Positions 34,320 to 43,364 of a DNA stretch of 64,000 bases are shown one piece after another (within the stretch, counting starts at the first letter, position 1; the number at the start of each line of letters is the position of its first letter). Below the pieces are notes generated by a model. That model had not been told where the DNA came from. It did no database searches and saw only the letters and a list, made by a program, of their open reading frames with translations. Location: positions 144,213 through 208,212 of the forward strand of contig JAFAER010000055.1 in assembly GCA_023423895.1 (NCBI GenBank). Direction: 5' to 3'. The stretch comes from Pseudomonadota bacterium (lineage in GTDB: Bacteria > Myxococcota_A > Polyangia > Polyangiales > Polyangiaceae). Both the position numbers and the translations under genes were made by a program.

Positions 34320-34948
34320 CGCCCGAGCATAGCAGCGTCGCGCCGCTCGAAGATGACCGAGAGGTTGTTCGCGGGCATCTCGACGACGTCACGAAGCACG
34401 AAGCCGTGCCGCGCGCCCGTCTGCTCGACCTCCTCGAGATCGCGGACGCCCCATTCGGGGTTGCGCGCCTTGAGGCTGGCATCGAACGCTTCGTTGCTCG
34501 GCGCCGTGTGGGCTCCGCCGCGGCGATACGGCCCGTAGAGGTAGAGCACCTTCCCCGGAGCAAGGAGCCCTGCCGCGCCCTCGAAGAGCGCCTCACACGC
34601 GATCCACGGCGAGATGTGGATCATGTTCACGCATGTGATGACGTCGGGCGAAGCCTGGAGCGGTGGCCAGGGCTGGAACGTGACGTCGAGGTCGAGCGCG
34701 GGCAAGACGCGTTCGGCTCTGGCTTGCGTGCGCCAGGCGTCGATGCTCCGGCGGGACTCTGCGTCCGGATCGGTCGGCTGCCAGCTCGCCACCTGGAGGC
34801 GAGGTGCCAGGAAGACCGCGTGCTCTCCGGTGCCGCTCGCGATCTCGAGCACGTTCGCGCCAGGCGACACGACGCGACGGAGAACTTCGAGGATCGGGTC
34901 GCGGTTGCGAGCCGTGGCCGGCGCGAACCTCCGCAGGTCGTTCATCAC
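34316..34948 (-). CDS. DUF938 SAM-dependent methyltransferase-like protein
   Basis: A 210-residue protein matching DUF938. It starts RRFAPATARNRDPILEVL, with the SAM-binding loop VLEIASGTGEHAVFLA, then WQPTDPDAESRRSIDAW, and VITCVNMIHISPW. The later part has LYLYGPYRRGGAHTAPSNEAFDASLKARNPEWGVRDLEEV and ANNLSVIFER, all family-typical. A substrate for this family is not established. The downstream gene overlaps by 4 nt; the upstream YceI gene ends 43 nt away on the same strand, so the cluster may be one long operon from 36220 to 32956. Confidence 0.9.
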   Translation of the reverse strand: MMNDLRRFAPATARNRDPILEVLRRVVSPGANVLEIASGTGEHAVFLAPRLQVASWQPTDPDAESRRSIDAWRTQARAERVLPALDLDVTFQPWPPLQASPDVITCVNMIHISPWIACEALFEGAAGLLAPGKVLYLYGPYRRGGAHTAPSNEAFDASLKARNPEWGVRDLEEVEQTGARHGFVLRDVVEMPANNLSVIFERRDAAMLGR

Positions 34949-34991
34949 GCCTGCAGGATGCCCGCGCCGGTCGCCACCAGCAAGAGTGCCG

Positions 34992-35648
34992 TCAGCTCGC
35001 CTTCTGCGATCGAATCGTCAGCTTGATGACGACGTCGTCGCGAATGAGGTCGTCCGGCTTGCCCGCGTAGACGAGGCCGAAGTCTTTGCGGTTGATCGCG
35101 AACTCGGCGTCCACGTCGACGCCGCTCGCGGACGTCTTGATCGTCGCAGGGAAGGTGACGCTCTTCGTCACACCGTGCAGCGTCAGGTTGCCCTTCACGG
35201 TGTGGGTCGCGCCCTTCTCTCCGCCCTTCGTCACTTCGGTCGACGTGAAGGAGGCCTTGGGGAACTTCGCGACGTCGAAGAAGTCGGGCGACTTCAGGTG
35301 CCCGACGAGCTTGTCGTTGTCGGTGTAGAGCGAATCGGTGTCGATCTCGACGTTGACGGAGCTCTTCTCCGGCGTGCCCTCGACGAAGTTCACTTCGCCC
35401 TTGAACACCTTGAATCCGCCGTCGTGTTTGCCGGTCACCTTCGAGCCGGTCCACTCGACCTTCGACGCCGACGGATCGAACGTGTACTTCACCGAGCCCG
35501 TCGGCGCGCTCTTCGGCTCGACCGCGCTCGGAGTCGCCTCGGTGGTGACGGCCTTCGTCTTGCCCTTCGAGGGATCCTCACAGGCCGCCAAGGTGACGAT
35601 CGCGAGGCTGGCGATCGAAACGCGAGCGAGTTGCACGAGCGCGCTCAT
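34992..35648 (-). CDS. YceI-family lipoprotein
   Basis: A 218-residue exported protein. The lipoprotein signal ends in AIVTLAAC, followed by a Lys/Thr/Pro linker. The YceI lipocalin-like domain starts at about 50 (YTFDPSASKVEWTGSKVTGKHDGGF) and includes HLKSPDFFDVAKFPKASFTST and AINRKDFGL. YceI proteins bind isoprenoid or other hydrophobic molecules in the periplasm. The ATG overlaps the stop of a second YceI gene by 4 nt. This copy is the surface-tethered member of a tandem pair. Confidence 0.92.
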   Translation of the reverse strand: MSALVQLARVSIASLAIVTLAACEDPSKGKTKAVTTEATPSAVEPKSAPTGSVKYTFDPSASKVEWTGSKVTGKHDGGFKVFKGEVNFVEGTPEKSSVNVEIDTDSLYTDNDKLVGHLKSPDFFDVAKFPKASFTSTEVTKGGEKGATHTVKGNLTLHGVTKSVTFPATIKTSASGVDVDAEFAINRKDFGLVYAGKPDDLIRDDVVIKLTIRSQKAS

Positions 35649-36220
35649 TGCTCCCTCCGAAGCTCGATGTCGAGCTGAATCGAGATCTCGTCGCCGACGA
35701 GCAGGCCGCCCGCCTCGAGCACCGTGTTCCACGTCATTCCGAAGTCGGAACGCTTGATGACGGTCTTGGCGGAAGCGCCGATGACCGTCTGACCCCAGGG
35801 GTTCACGAGCGGCGGGGTCGGGCCCTCGACGTCGAGCGCGACCACCCGCGTCGTGTCCCGGATCGTGAGATCGCCGACGACCTCGAGGGAGCCGTCCTTG
35901 CTCCGGCCGACGCCTCGCGAACGGAACGTGATCTTCGGAAACTTCTCGACGTCGAGGAAGTCCGGGCTGCGGAGGTGCGCGTCGCGCTGCGCCTCGCGCG
36001 TGTTGATCGACGCGACGTCGAGGGTGGCCTCGATCTGCGTTGCGTCGGGACGATTCGGGTCCCAAGTGACGGTCCCCGACACGTTCTGGAACTCACCGCG
36101 GACCGTCGACACCATCATGTGCCGAACCCCGAAGGTGACGCTCGTATGTGAGGGGTCGATCGTCCACTTCGTGGCGGTTGCGGTCGTTTGCCGCTCCGCC
36201 TGCGCGCTCTCCATGGTCAT
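35645..36220 (-). CDS. YceI-family protein without signal peptide
   Basis: A 191-residue YceI-domain protein: TKWTIDPSHTSVTFGVRHMMVSTVRGEFQNVSG, HLRSPDFLDVEKFPKITF, and SDFGMTWN near the end. The N terminus (MTMESAQAERQTTA) has no signal peptide or anchor, so it is predicted cytoplasmic, unlike the coupled lipoprotein copy. This second kind of YceI protein is common and its ligand is not known. It is probably the first gene of the 36220-32956 cluster; a promoter should lie in the 191 bp upstream. Confidence 0.92.
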   Translation of the reverse strand: MTMESAQAERQTTATATKWTIDPSHTSVTFGVRHMMVSTVRGEFQNVSGTVTWDPNRPDATQIEATLDVASINTREAQRDAHLRSPDFLDVEKFPKITFRSRGVGRSKDGSLEVVGDLTIRDTTRVVALDVEGPTPPLVNPWGQTVIGASAKTVIKRSDFGMTWNTVLEAGGLLVGDEISIQLDIELRREQ

Positions 36221-36411
36221 CGTTCGGTCTCCTTTACAGGCGCAACGATGCCCCGAAGTTGGTGTCTCGTTTCGTGGAGCCTCGACAACGCAGTGTTCCG
36301 GAGCTGGAACGATCTCGTGCTGAGCTTCGATTGCGGAGGATCGAGCACGACCCGTCGTGACGAGCGCAGCCGCGCAGACCGCCCCGCATGCGCATCGCTG
36401 GCGGTCCCCAC

Positions 36412-36819
36412 TCAGACGGACGGCGGACCGGCGATCCCCCGGCGGACCTCGTCGAGCATCACCTCGATGGTCTCGCGCGCGATGCCGAGCTCGATCGCCA
36501 CGTCGCGAAACATCTGCTCCTCCTCCGGCGCGAGCCCGTCGGCGAACGCAACGACGAGCGCGCCTCGAAGCGCGGCCAAGCGACGGGCCTGCGGCAGGCG
36601 GTCCACGAGCGAGCGCACGTACCGATCGGGCCCGAGCTCGCCCATCTTGGTGATCTCGGACTCGACGATGGCTCCGAGCGCCATCGCGGGGAACTCGTCG
36701 CCGACGAGCCGGCCGAGCCGCGAGCTCAGGGCCCCGATCTCGCTCTCCGAGACGTCTCCGTCGGCGGCAGCGAGCAGGACGCAGAGCCCGATCTCGGCGT
36801 GACGTGCAGTGTCGCCCAT
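36412..36819 (-). CDS. TerB-like (tellurite resistance) domain protein
   Basis: A 135-residue all-helical protein. LCVLLAAADGDVSESEIGALSSRLGRLV and LVVAFADGLAPEEEQMFRDVAIELGI repeat the DG-x-E-acidic pattern of TerB/TerB_N folds, which bind metal. It has no signal peptide. The alternative start ATG 36834 adds five residues. It stands alone on the minus strand and is divergent from the 36955 gene. No other ter genes are nearby, so tellurite resistance itself is not implied. Confidence 0.72.
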   Translation of the reverse strand: MGDTARHAEIGLCVLLAAADGDVSESEIGALSSRLGRLVGDEFPAMALGAIVESEITKMGELGPDRYVRSLVDRLPQARRLAALRGALVVAFADGLAPEEEQMFRDVAIELGIARETIEVMLDEVRRGIAGPPSV

Positions 36820-36954
36820 GGTCGAGTGTAACATTGCGCGAGCGTCATCGACTCTAGCCGAGGCGCGCTCCCGATGACCAGAGGCTCGGCTCCGTTCGCT
36901 GGGTCGGGCCCGCACGTTGCAGCTGCGACGCCGCGAAGGACAAGCGCGCGCAAC

Positions 36955-37557
36955 ATGGATCGAGCTCGAACCGCCGTCGTCGTCATCGCTGCCGTGACGG
37001 GGACGGTCCATTGTGACGCCACGGAACGAAGCGACGCGACCGAGCTCTCGGAACGCCCGGCCGAGGTACCTCGGGCGCGCTGGGCCACGCAATGGGCGGA
37101 GCCCGAGCCGTGGCGGGTGATGGAGCTCGACGCGCTCGTCGCCGAGCGCAGCGCGCGCGAGCGTTTCGACGCCATCGAGACCAGGCTCGGCTCGAGCGTG
37201 TCGTCGACCGCGAGCGGAGCGGACGGAACGTCCTATGTCGCCGGGATCTTCTCCGGCGCGATCCGTGTCGGGGGTGAGGTCATCGCGAGCCATGGCGGCG
37301 ATGACGTCTTCCTCGCGCGCATCCTAGGCGACGGTCAGATCGCCTGGGCGCGCGCCGTCGGAAGCAAGGGGACCGAGAGCGGCGCCAAGGTCGACTTCGA
37401 AGACGGCCGCGTGAAGCTCGTCGCGATGACGAACGGCGCGGTCGACTGCGGGCGCGGCCCGCTCCAGACATGGGACTCGGAGGCGTTTTTCCTCTGCACG
37501 TTCGGCGCCGACGGGACCCCGATCGATGGCGCTACGTTTCCGACGGGCCGCCAGTAG
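36955..37557 (+). CDS. secreted protein with one propeller-like module, unknown function
   Basis: A 200-residue exported protein. The N terminus RTAVVVIAAVTGTVHC looks like a signal peptide, but the lipobox is poor because His precedes Cys. The region from residue 85 (SVSSTASGADGTSYVAGIFSGAIRVGGEVIASHGGDDVFLARILGDGQIAWARAVG) matches SBBP-type beta-propeller repeats, about one to two blades. It ends with CRGP-type Cys residues and a short tail. Such a short propeller fragment may need partners or oligomerisation. It is convergent with prfC. Confidence 0.65.
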   Translation: MDRARTAVVVIAAVTGTVHCDATERSDATELSERPAEVPRARWATQWAEPEPWRVMELDALVAERSARERFDAIETRLGSSVSSTASGADGTSYVAGIFSGAIRVGGEVIASHGGDDVFLARILGDGQIAWARAVGSKGTESGAKVDFEDGRVKLVAMTNGAVDCGRGPLQTWDSEAFFLCTFGADGTPIDGATFPTGRQ

Positions 37558-37581
37558 AGCGCTGGCGGGCCGGCGTAGACG

Positions 37582-39231
37582 TCAGTCCTTGCGCATGACG
37601 ACGCCGCGCGCGGTTTCTGCGAACGTGAAATCCGGCATGTCCTGGATCGCCGCGTTGAGCTGCCAGTCTCCCGAGAAGAGGATGACCGGACGACCGCGCA
37701 CGTCGACGACGACGAGACCCGGCCGCGCGCGTGTGAGCGCCTGGAGATCGACCTCGGCTCCGTCCTTCCGCGTGATCCAGCGCGCGTGCATCACGTTGAT
37801 GCCTTCGTACCGGATCTCGACGTCGTATTCGGCCTTGAGTCGGTGCTTCACGACCTCCAGCTGGAGCTGGCCGACGGCGCCCAGGACGATGTCGCCCATG
37901 CGTGCGTCCGGTGGCCGGTAGAGCTGGATCGTGCCTTCCTGTGCGAGCTGCTCGATGCCCTTCTGGAGCTGCTTGCGCCGGAGAGGATCGGCCATCACGA
38001 GCCGTGCGAAGTGCTCCGGCGCGAAGCTCGGAATCTCTTCGAACGTGAAGTCCGGTCCGTCCGTCAGCGTGTCGCCGATCTCGAAGACACCCGGGTCATA
38101 GACACCGAGCACGTCGCCGGCGAAGGCCTCGTCGACGACGCTGCGCTCCTGCGCGACGAACTGCGTCGGGTTCGCGAGCCGGATCTCGCGCTTCGTCCGG
38201 ACGTGCCGCACCTTCATCCCGCGCTCGAACCGGCCCGAGCACACGCGAACGAACGCGACGCGATCGCGATGCGCGCGGTCCATGTTCGACTGGATCTTGA
38301 AGACGAAGCCGGAGAAGTGCGAGTCCGTCGCCTCGAGATCGCCGCCCGACGTCACGCGCGGGGGCGGCGCGGGCATCAGGTTGCAGAACGTCTCGAGGAA
38401 CGCCTCGAGGCCGAAGTTGTTGATGGCGCTGCCGAAGAACATCGGCGACACCTCGCCGTGCTCGAAGCGCTTCTTGTCGAACGCGTCGCCGGCGGCTTCG
38501 AGGAGCTCCGCTTCGTCGCGGAGCTGCTTGTAGCCTTCTGCCTCGAGCTCCTGCTCGAGCATCGGGTCGTCGAGGCCGGTGACCTTCACCGGCGCCTTCT
38601 CCGCGCCACCCGCTGCGCTCGACGAGGCGCCGTCGGCGTCGAACAGGTAAACGCGATGCTCGATGCGGTGGTAGACGCCTCGGAAGGTGCCGCCGCGGAA
38701 GATCGGCCACGTGATCGGGAACACGCCGATGCCGAGCACGCTCTCGACCTCGCCGATGAGCTCGAAAGCGTCACGGCCGGGCCGGTCCATCTTGTTCACG
38801 AACGTGAAGATGGGGATGCTCCGCTGCTTGCAGACGCGAAACAGCTTCTTGGTCTGCGCTTCGACGCCCTTCGCGCAGTCGAGGAGCATCACGGCTCCGT
38901 CGACGGCGTGCAGGGTGCGGTAGGTGTCCTCGCTGAAGTCGGCGTGGCCCGGGGTGTCGAGCAGGTTCATCTGCAGCCCGCGATACGGGAACTGCAGGAC
39001 GCTCGTCGTGATGGAGATGCCGCGTTCGCGCTCCATCTCCATCCAGTCGCTGACCGCCGCCGCACGGCCGCGCTTGGCCTTCACCGCGCCGGCGAGCTGG
39101 ATGACTCCGCCGTAGAGAAGCAGCTTCTCCGTGAGCGTCGTCTTGCCCGCGTCGGGGTGAGAGATGATCGCGAACGTCTTGCGGCGGTTCACTTCTTGAA
39201 TCCGCCGCGCCTCCACCGGGTCGTGACTCAC
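37582..39231 (-). CDS. prfC: peptide chain release factor 3
   Basis: Translational GTPase of 549 residues that recycles RF1/RF2 after termination. The G domain shows G1 SHPDAGKTT, switch I SDWMEMERERGISITTSVL, G3 DTPGHADFSED and NKMDRPGRD (G4). Domains II-III follow (FVRVCSGRFERGMKVRHVRTKREI, GAVGQLQLEVVKHRL). The length agrees with the family. The GTG start at 39231 overlaps the stop of the upstream zinc-ribbon gene (GTGA). A Gly/Ala-rich insert (ADGASSSAAGGAEKAP) in the middle of the G domain region is a local extra. Confidence 0.96.
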   Translation of the reverse strand: MSHDPVEARRIQEVNRRKTFAIISHPDAGKTTLTEKLLLYGGVIQLAGAVKAKRGRAAAVSDWMEMERERGISITTSVLQFPYRGLQMNLLDTPGHADFSEDTYRTLHAVDGAVMLLDCAKGVEAQTKKLFRVCKQRSIPIFTFVNKMDRPGRDAFELIGEVESVLGIGVFPITWPIFRGGTFRGVYHRIEHRVYLFDADGASSSAAGGAEKAPVKVTGLDDPMLEQELEAEGYKQLRDEAELLEAAGDAFDKKRFEHGEVSPMFFGSAINNFGLEAFLETFCNLMPAPPPRVTSGGDLEATDSHFSGFVFKIQSNMDRAHRDRVAFVRVCSGRFERGMKVRHVRTKREIRLANPTQFVAQERSVVDEAFAGDVLGVYDPGVFEIGDTLTDGPDFTFEEIPSFAPEHFARLVMADPLRRKQLQKGIEQLAQEGTIQLYRPPDARMGDIVLGAVGQLQLEVVKHRLKAEYDVEIRYEGINVMHARWITRKDGAEVDLQALTRARPGLVVVDVRGRPVILFSGDWQLNAAIQDMPDFTFAETARGVVMRKD

Positions 39232-39533
39232 GTGCGAGGGGTCTCTTCGGGCTGGGAGCCTTCCGGCGACGGCGTCGACGGTGCAGGGCTCGGTGTCATG
39301 GGCTCCGCGGTCTTCGGCTTCTGTCCCGTCCTGCGGGCGAGGACCTTCGGGTCGCGCGTCGACCCGAGGGACTGGCGGCACATCTGGCAACGATAGACGA
39401 CGTGGTCGGGCTTGGGCGTGATCCCGAACATGCTGAGCAGGATCCAGCCCCAGAGGGTGTACTCCGGCTCTTCGACCACCATCTCGTGGCTCTTCGTATG
39501 ACCGCAACGGCAGGTGCGCTGGGGACGCGCCAT
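39228..39533 (-). CDS. small zinc-ribbon-like protein coupled to prfC
   Basis: A 101-residue protein with two CxxC-type knuckles: CRCGHTKSH near the N terminus and CQMCRQSLG at about residue 50. These could bind one zinc. A short hydrophobic segment (YTLWGWILLSMFGITPKPDHVVY) lies between them, and the last 35 residues are Pro/Ser/Thr-rich. It overlaps prfC by 4 nt, so translation is coupled. No family name can be given; a ribosome- or membrane-related role would be a guess. Confidence 0.8.
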   Translation of the reverse strand: MARPQRTCRCGHTKSHEMVVEEPEYTLWGWILLSMFGITPKPDHVVYRCQMCRQSLGSTRDPKVLARRTGQKPKTAEPMTPSPAPSTPSPEGSQPEETPRT

Positions 39534-39609
39534 GACGACCCCATATAGATGCACAAGGCGTGCAGGGAAAGGGCTGCGCTCCATCGACGCGTTCGGAGGC
39601 GCAATCGGG

Positions 39610-39643
<34 letters not shown>

Positions 39644-39697
39644 CCCCCTATCTATGCAGGGGCATGCCGGATGCAGCGTCGAACCCGAGGCCGAATC

Positions 39698-39970
39698 ATG
39701 ATCGAACCCAGCGAGCGCGAAGGCGCGCCGAAGGCTCGCGGCGACGAAGGCGACGGCACCGGCACCGGCAATCTGGTGGTCGACGAAGACGAGCACTGGC
39801 AGGGGTATCCGGGGGGCGAGGCGGCGACGAGCTATCCCGTCGTCGATCGTGGCCGATACAAGCTCCTCCTCTTCTTGGTGGCGCTCGCCTTCCTCGGCAC
39901 GGCCATCGCGATCGCTACCCGGCAAAGCGAAAATCTCCCACGGGACGAGCGGTCGCTCGCCCCCAAATGA
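39698..39970 (+). CDS. small single-pass membrane protein
   Basis: A 90-residue protein. The N-terminal 50 residues are charged and Gly-rich (EREGAPKARGDEGDGTGTGN), then YKLLLFLVALAFLGTAIAIATR forms one membrane helix, and a short polar tail ends at RSLAPK. No signal peptide is seen; the N terminus should be cytoplasmic. ATG 39698 is the most credible start, since earlier codons include the repeat tract. Function unknown. Confidence 0.55.
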   Translation: MIEPSEREGAPKARGDEGDGTGTGNLVVDEDEHWQGYPGGEAATSYPVVDRGRYKLLLFLVALAFLGTAIAIATRQSENLPRDERSLAPK

Positions 39971-40057
39971 GAGCCAGATGAGGGCTAAATGAGCGCCAGA
40001 TGAGGGAAAGCGGCCGGGGATAGGCTCGGAGCCCAAGCGCGACTATTCTCGCCGCTC

Positions 40058-40867
40058 ATGAACCGGGCACACGCTCTCCTGATCGGGCTCCTTCCGCTGG
40101 TGGTTCTCGCGTGCGAGGACCAGGACAAGAAGAAGGCCGAGCTCCTCGCGAAGACCGCCCCGAGCGCCGAGCCCAAGGCGGCTCCGAGCGCGGAGGCCAC
40201 GACCGCCCCAGCGGCGTCTTCCGCCGCTGCCCCGGCAAAGCCGAAGAAGGAGTGCGGGAGCGGACCCGAGGTGGCGATCGACGACCCGGACCTCGACGCG
40301 GCGATCCGGCTGAAGCTCAAGAAGCCGGATGCCGGTCCCACGCCGCTCACGACGAAGGATCTGGCGAGCGTGACGTCGCTCAACGTCACGAACAAGGCTT
40401 CGCTCGAGGAGCTCGACCCGTGCGTGTTCCCGAAGCTCGTCAACCTGCGCTTCCTCTACCTCCCGAAGGGCTCGTATCGCGACCTCACCCCGATCGCGAA
40501 CCTCACGAAGCTCGAGGCGCTCCGCGTGTCGATCAGCGAGGTCGAGGACCTGAAGCCTCTCGAGAAGCTCGTCATGCTCGATCAGCTCGACCTCGGACGG
40601 ACGCACGTGCGCGACATCTCGGCGCTCGCCAACCTCGTGAACCTCACCGAGCTCGCGCTGGATGACACTCAGGTGAGCGACATCGGCCCACTCGCGAAGC
40701 TCACGAAGCTCGAGCAGCTCTCGCTCAAGAACACACTCGTCCAGGACGTCAGCCCGCTGAAGGACCTCAAGAAGCTCAAGTCGCTGAACGTCACCGGAAC
40801 GGCGCTCACGAACCTCGACGTGCTCGAGCCGCTGAAGGCGCGCGGCTTGAAGATCCAGACCAAGTAG
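40058..40867 (+). CDS. leucine-rich-repeat lipoprotein
   Basis: A 269-residue exported protein. The lipoprotein signal MNRAHALLIGLLPLVVLAC ends in a clear lipobox. A low-complexity Ala/Ser/Lys/Pro linker (about 20-65) precedes a domain with about six internalin-type leucine-rich repeats of roughly 22 residues (LTPIANLTKLEALRVS, LKPLEKLVMLDQLDLG, ISALANLVNLTELALD, IGPLAKLTKLEQLSLK, VSPLKDLKKLKSLNVT). LRRs of this kind bind proteins. A GMC oxidoreductase gene follows after 11 nt, so co-transcription is likely. Confidence 0.9.
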   Translation: MNRAHALLIGLLPLVVLACEDQDKKKAELLAKTAPSAEPKAAPSAEATTAPAASSAAAPAKPKKECGSGPEVAIDDPDLDAAIRLKLKKPDAGPTPLTTKDLASVTSLNVTNKASLEELDPCVFPKLVNLRFLYLPKGSYRDLTPIANLTKLEALRVSISEVEDLKPLEKLVMLDQLDLGRTHVRDISALANLVNLTELALDDTQVSDIGPLAKLTKLEQLSLKNTLVQDVSPLKDLKKLKSLNVTGTALTNLDVLEPLKARGLKIQTK

Positions 40868-40878
40868 GGCGAGCGCAC

Positions 40879-42420
40879 ATGCGCACGATCGTCGTCGGTG
40901 CAGGATCGGCGGGGGCAATCGTCGCGGCGCGCCTCTCGGAGGACCCGCGCCATGATGTCGTCTTGCTCGAGGCCGGCCCGGACTATCCCGACGCCGCCGA
41001 GAAGCTCGAGACGTTGCCGTTCGACCTCGCGAACGGGAAGCAGAACGCGATGAAGAGCCACGACTGGGGGCTCTCGTATCGTGCGACGGAGCACCGGCTC
41101 TTCAGCTTCCTCGAGATGGCGTTTCCGCGTGGCCGCGTCGTCGGAGGCTCGTCGGCGGTCAACACGTGCATCGCCCTTCGCGGCCAGCCGTTCGACTACG
41201 ACGAATGGGCCGAGCGTGGCGCAGGGCGAGACTGGTCGTGGGAGAGCTGTCTGCCCGCGTTCAAGCGGCTCGAGACCGACCTCGATTTCGACAACGACTG
41301 GCACGGGAGGGAAGGGCCGATCCCCATTCGACGGCATCCACCGGAGGAGCTGGTGCCGTGGCAGGCGGCGTTCCTCGAGGCCTGCGCCGAGGTCGGATTC
41401 CCCTCGTGTGACGACACGAACGATCCGACGAAGACCGGCGCGGGCCCGCACGCGATGAACAAGACCAAAGAAGGTCATCGCGTGAGCGCCGCGCGCGCGT
41501 ATCTGACGCGCAGCGTGCGCGCGCGTCCCAACTTGAAGATCGTCCCGAACGCGCTCGTACGACGCGTCCGCTTCTTCGAGAAACGCGTCCAGGGCGTCGA
41601 GGTCGAGCGTTTCGGCGCCGTCCGCGACATGACGTGCGATCGGGTGGTCCTCGCAGGCGGTGCCATCGCGACGCCGGGGATCTTGCTCCGGAGCGGCATC
41701 GGTCCCGAGCGCGACGTGCTCCGCATCGGCGTCGATCTCGTGCACGACGCGCCGGGCGTCGGAGCTCGGCTGCTCGATCATCCCGGGCTGGCGGTCTTCT
41801 TCCTTCCGCTGAAGAAGGGGCTGTCGTCGATCGAGCATCCGCTCGTCCAGACGGTGTGCCGCTACACGTCCGAGGGCAGCGCGTGTCCGGACGACATGCA
41901 GCTGCAGCCCGGTTCGTGGATCCCGCTGCCGCACTTGCCGGTTGCGGGGGTCACGCTGGCGACGTGCCTCGGCAAGCCGCGTGGACATGGACGCCTTCGC
42001 TATCTCTCGGCACGCGCGGACGCACTGCCGAAGATCGAGACCGCGTTCCTCGTCCACGAGGAGGACCGCGCCCGCGCACGCGAAGCGCTTCGGTGGATCG
42101 GACGGCTCGCGAGCACGAAGGCGATCAGCGCGCTCGCGCGGCCCGTCTATCCATCACGGCGGCCGTTCGGCCCGGACGGCGAGCTCACGAGCCCGCTCGA
42201 GCAGATCACGGGCTCGGGCTACCACCCGTGCGGGACTGCCCCGATGGGAGCCGACGACGATCCCCTTGCGGTGACGGACGCGCGCGGGCGCGTGCGCGGG
42301 GTGGAGGGGCTCCACGTCGCGGACGCGAGCCTGATGCCGACGATACCGTCGTCGAACACCAATGTGCCCACGCTCATGATCGGCGAGAAGATGGGCGAAT
42401 GGCTCCGAGACGAAGCGTGA
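40879..42420 (+). CDS. GMC-family flavoprotein oxidoreductase
   Basis: A 513-residue FAD-dependent alcohol/choline dehydrogenase-like enzyme. The FAD motif is IVVGAGSAGAIVAARL at 4-19. The GMC signature is FPRGRVVGGSSAVNTCIALRG, and the second signature VVLAGGAIATPGILLRSGIGP is present. The catalytic His is in GSGYHPCGTAPMG and the C-terminal SSNTNVPTLMIGEKM contains the Asn partner. No signal peptide is seen, so it is cytoplasmic. The substrate is unknown; GMC enzymes oxidise alcohols, sugars or choline. It is followed by a peptidase gene whose start overlaps its stop. Confidence 0.95.
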   Translation: MRTIVVGAGSAGAIVAARLSEDPRHDVVLLEAGPDYPDAAEKLETLPFDLANGKQNAMKSHDWGLSYRATEHRLFSFLEMAFPRGRVVGGSSAVNTCIALRGQPFDYDEWAERGAGRDWSWESCLPAFKRLETDLDFDNDWHGREGPIPIRRHPPEELVPWQAAFLEACAEVGFPSCDDTNDPTKTGAGPHAMNKTKEGHRVSAARAYLTRSVRARPNLKIVPNALVRRVRFFEKRVQGVEVERFGAVRDMTCDRVVLAGGAIATPGILLRSGIGPERDVLRIGVDLVHDAPGVGARLLDHPGLAVFFLPLKKGLSSIEHPLVQTVCRYTSEGSACPDDMQLQPGSWIPLPHLPVAGVTLATCLGKPRGHGRLRYLSARADALPKIETAFLVHEEDRARAREALRWIGRLASTKAISALARPVYPSRRPFGPDGELTSPLEQITGSGYHPCGTAPMGADDDPLAVTDARGRVRGVEGLHVADASLMPTIPSSNTNVPTLMIGEKMGEWLRDEA

Positions 42421-43286
42421 CGCGCATTGCGTCGCTCGCGGCGGCGTCTCTCATGGCCGTCCTCGGCTGCCGGAGCACGGAGACCCCGAGACCGGACGCT
42501 CGCGACCAGCAGGCCGACGCCACGGCCACGCGCGTCGTCGAGGTCCCAACCACACCGGCGGCGATCGACGCGGCGAGCGATGCGGGTGAATCACCGATCG
42601 GATTCGCGTGCCTCGCACCGCACTACGCGGGTCATCCCGTGAAGGTGGACGCTGCGTGGGCGCTCGAGCTGCCCGGTGGCGTGACCGTCCCGTGGGACGA
42701 CGGCCGGACGAAAGACACCGCAGCGCGTATCGCATCACCCGACGTCGAGGACGTCTTCGCGCTCGGGTACCCGACGGGGCCGATCGCACCCGTGACGGAC
42801 CCCGAGATCGATCCGGGACGCGTACGCCTCGAGGCTCTTTTTCGCGCGACGTACGGCGCGGACGCGCGAGAGGTCTCGCGTGCGCTGACGAGCGTGAAGA
42901 TCGCGGGACGCACGGTCCGCTTTCATCGTCGCGCAGCGCCCGCGCTCGAGCGTGTCGGTCGGCGCCTCGCTGCGCTCCTCGAGGCCGAGCCCGCGCTCGA
43001 AGGCTACTTTCGCGATCTCGGTGGGACGTTCGCGACGCGGACGATCGCCGGCACGGATCGCACGAGCGCGCACGCGTGGGGGATCGCGATCGACATCGAT
43101 ACATCGTCGGCCGACTACTGGCGGAACGCGCCGAAGGGCCGCTGGCGCAACCGGATCCCGGCCTCGATCGTCGAGGCCTTCGAGGCCGAGGGATTCGTCT
43201 GGGGCGGGCGCTGGTTTCACTACGACACGATGCACTTCGAGTATCGACCCGAGCTCTTCGACCCGCGCTGCCGCACGATGCGTTGA
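42417..43286 (+). CDS. M15-family D-Ala-D-Ala carboxypeptidase-like lipoprotein
   Basis: A secreted zinc peptidase of 289 residues. The signal peptide MTRIASLAAASLMAVLGC ends in a good lipobox. The catalytic zinc motifs are SAHAWGIAIDID and HYDTMHFEYRPEL, characteristic of VanY-type M15 enzymes that trim peptidoglycan stem peptides. Additional residues WRNRIPASIVEAFEAEGFVWGGRW lie between them. The GTG start at 42417 overlaps the upstream stop (GTGA); ATG 42399 is an alternative with a longer overlap. A role in cell-wall remodelling or lysis of prey walls is possible. Confidence 0.9.
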   Translation: MTRIASLAAASLMAVLGCRSTETPRPDARDQQADATATRVVEVPTTPAAIDAASDAGESPIGFACLAPHYAGHPVKVDAAWALELPGGVTVPWDDGRTKDTAARIASPDVEDVFALGYPTGPIAPVTDPEIDPGRVRLEALFRATYGADAREVSRALTSVKIAGRTVRFHRRAAPALERVGRRLAALLEAEPALEGYFRDLGGTFATRTIAGTDRTSAHAWGIAIDIDTSSADYWRNAPKGRWRNRIPASIVEAFEAEGFVWGGRWFHYDTMHFEYRPELFDPRCRTMR

Positions 43287-43364
43287 CGTCGATCGAGCGT
43301 GGTCGTCGTGGTCCAGCAGACGAACTTCGAGATCCCGGACGACGCTCGAGGTGGCGCGCTGCAG

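Noticed and set aside
37786..39396. A 536-residue plus-strand frame opposite prfC
   Set aside because: RF3 motifs are on the minus strand; the plus frame is low-complexity Arg/Glu/His sequence.
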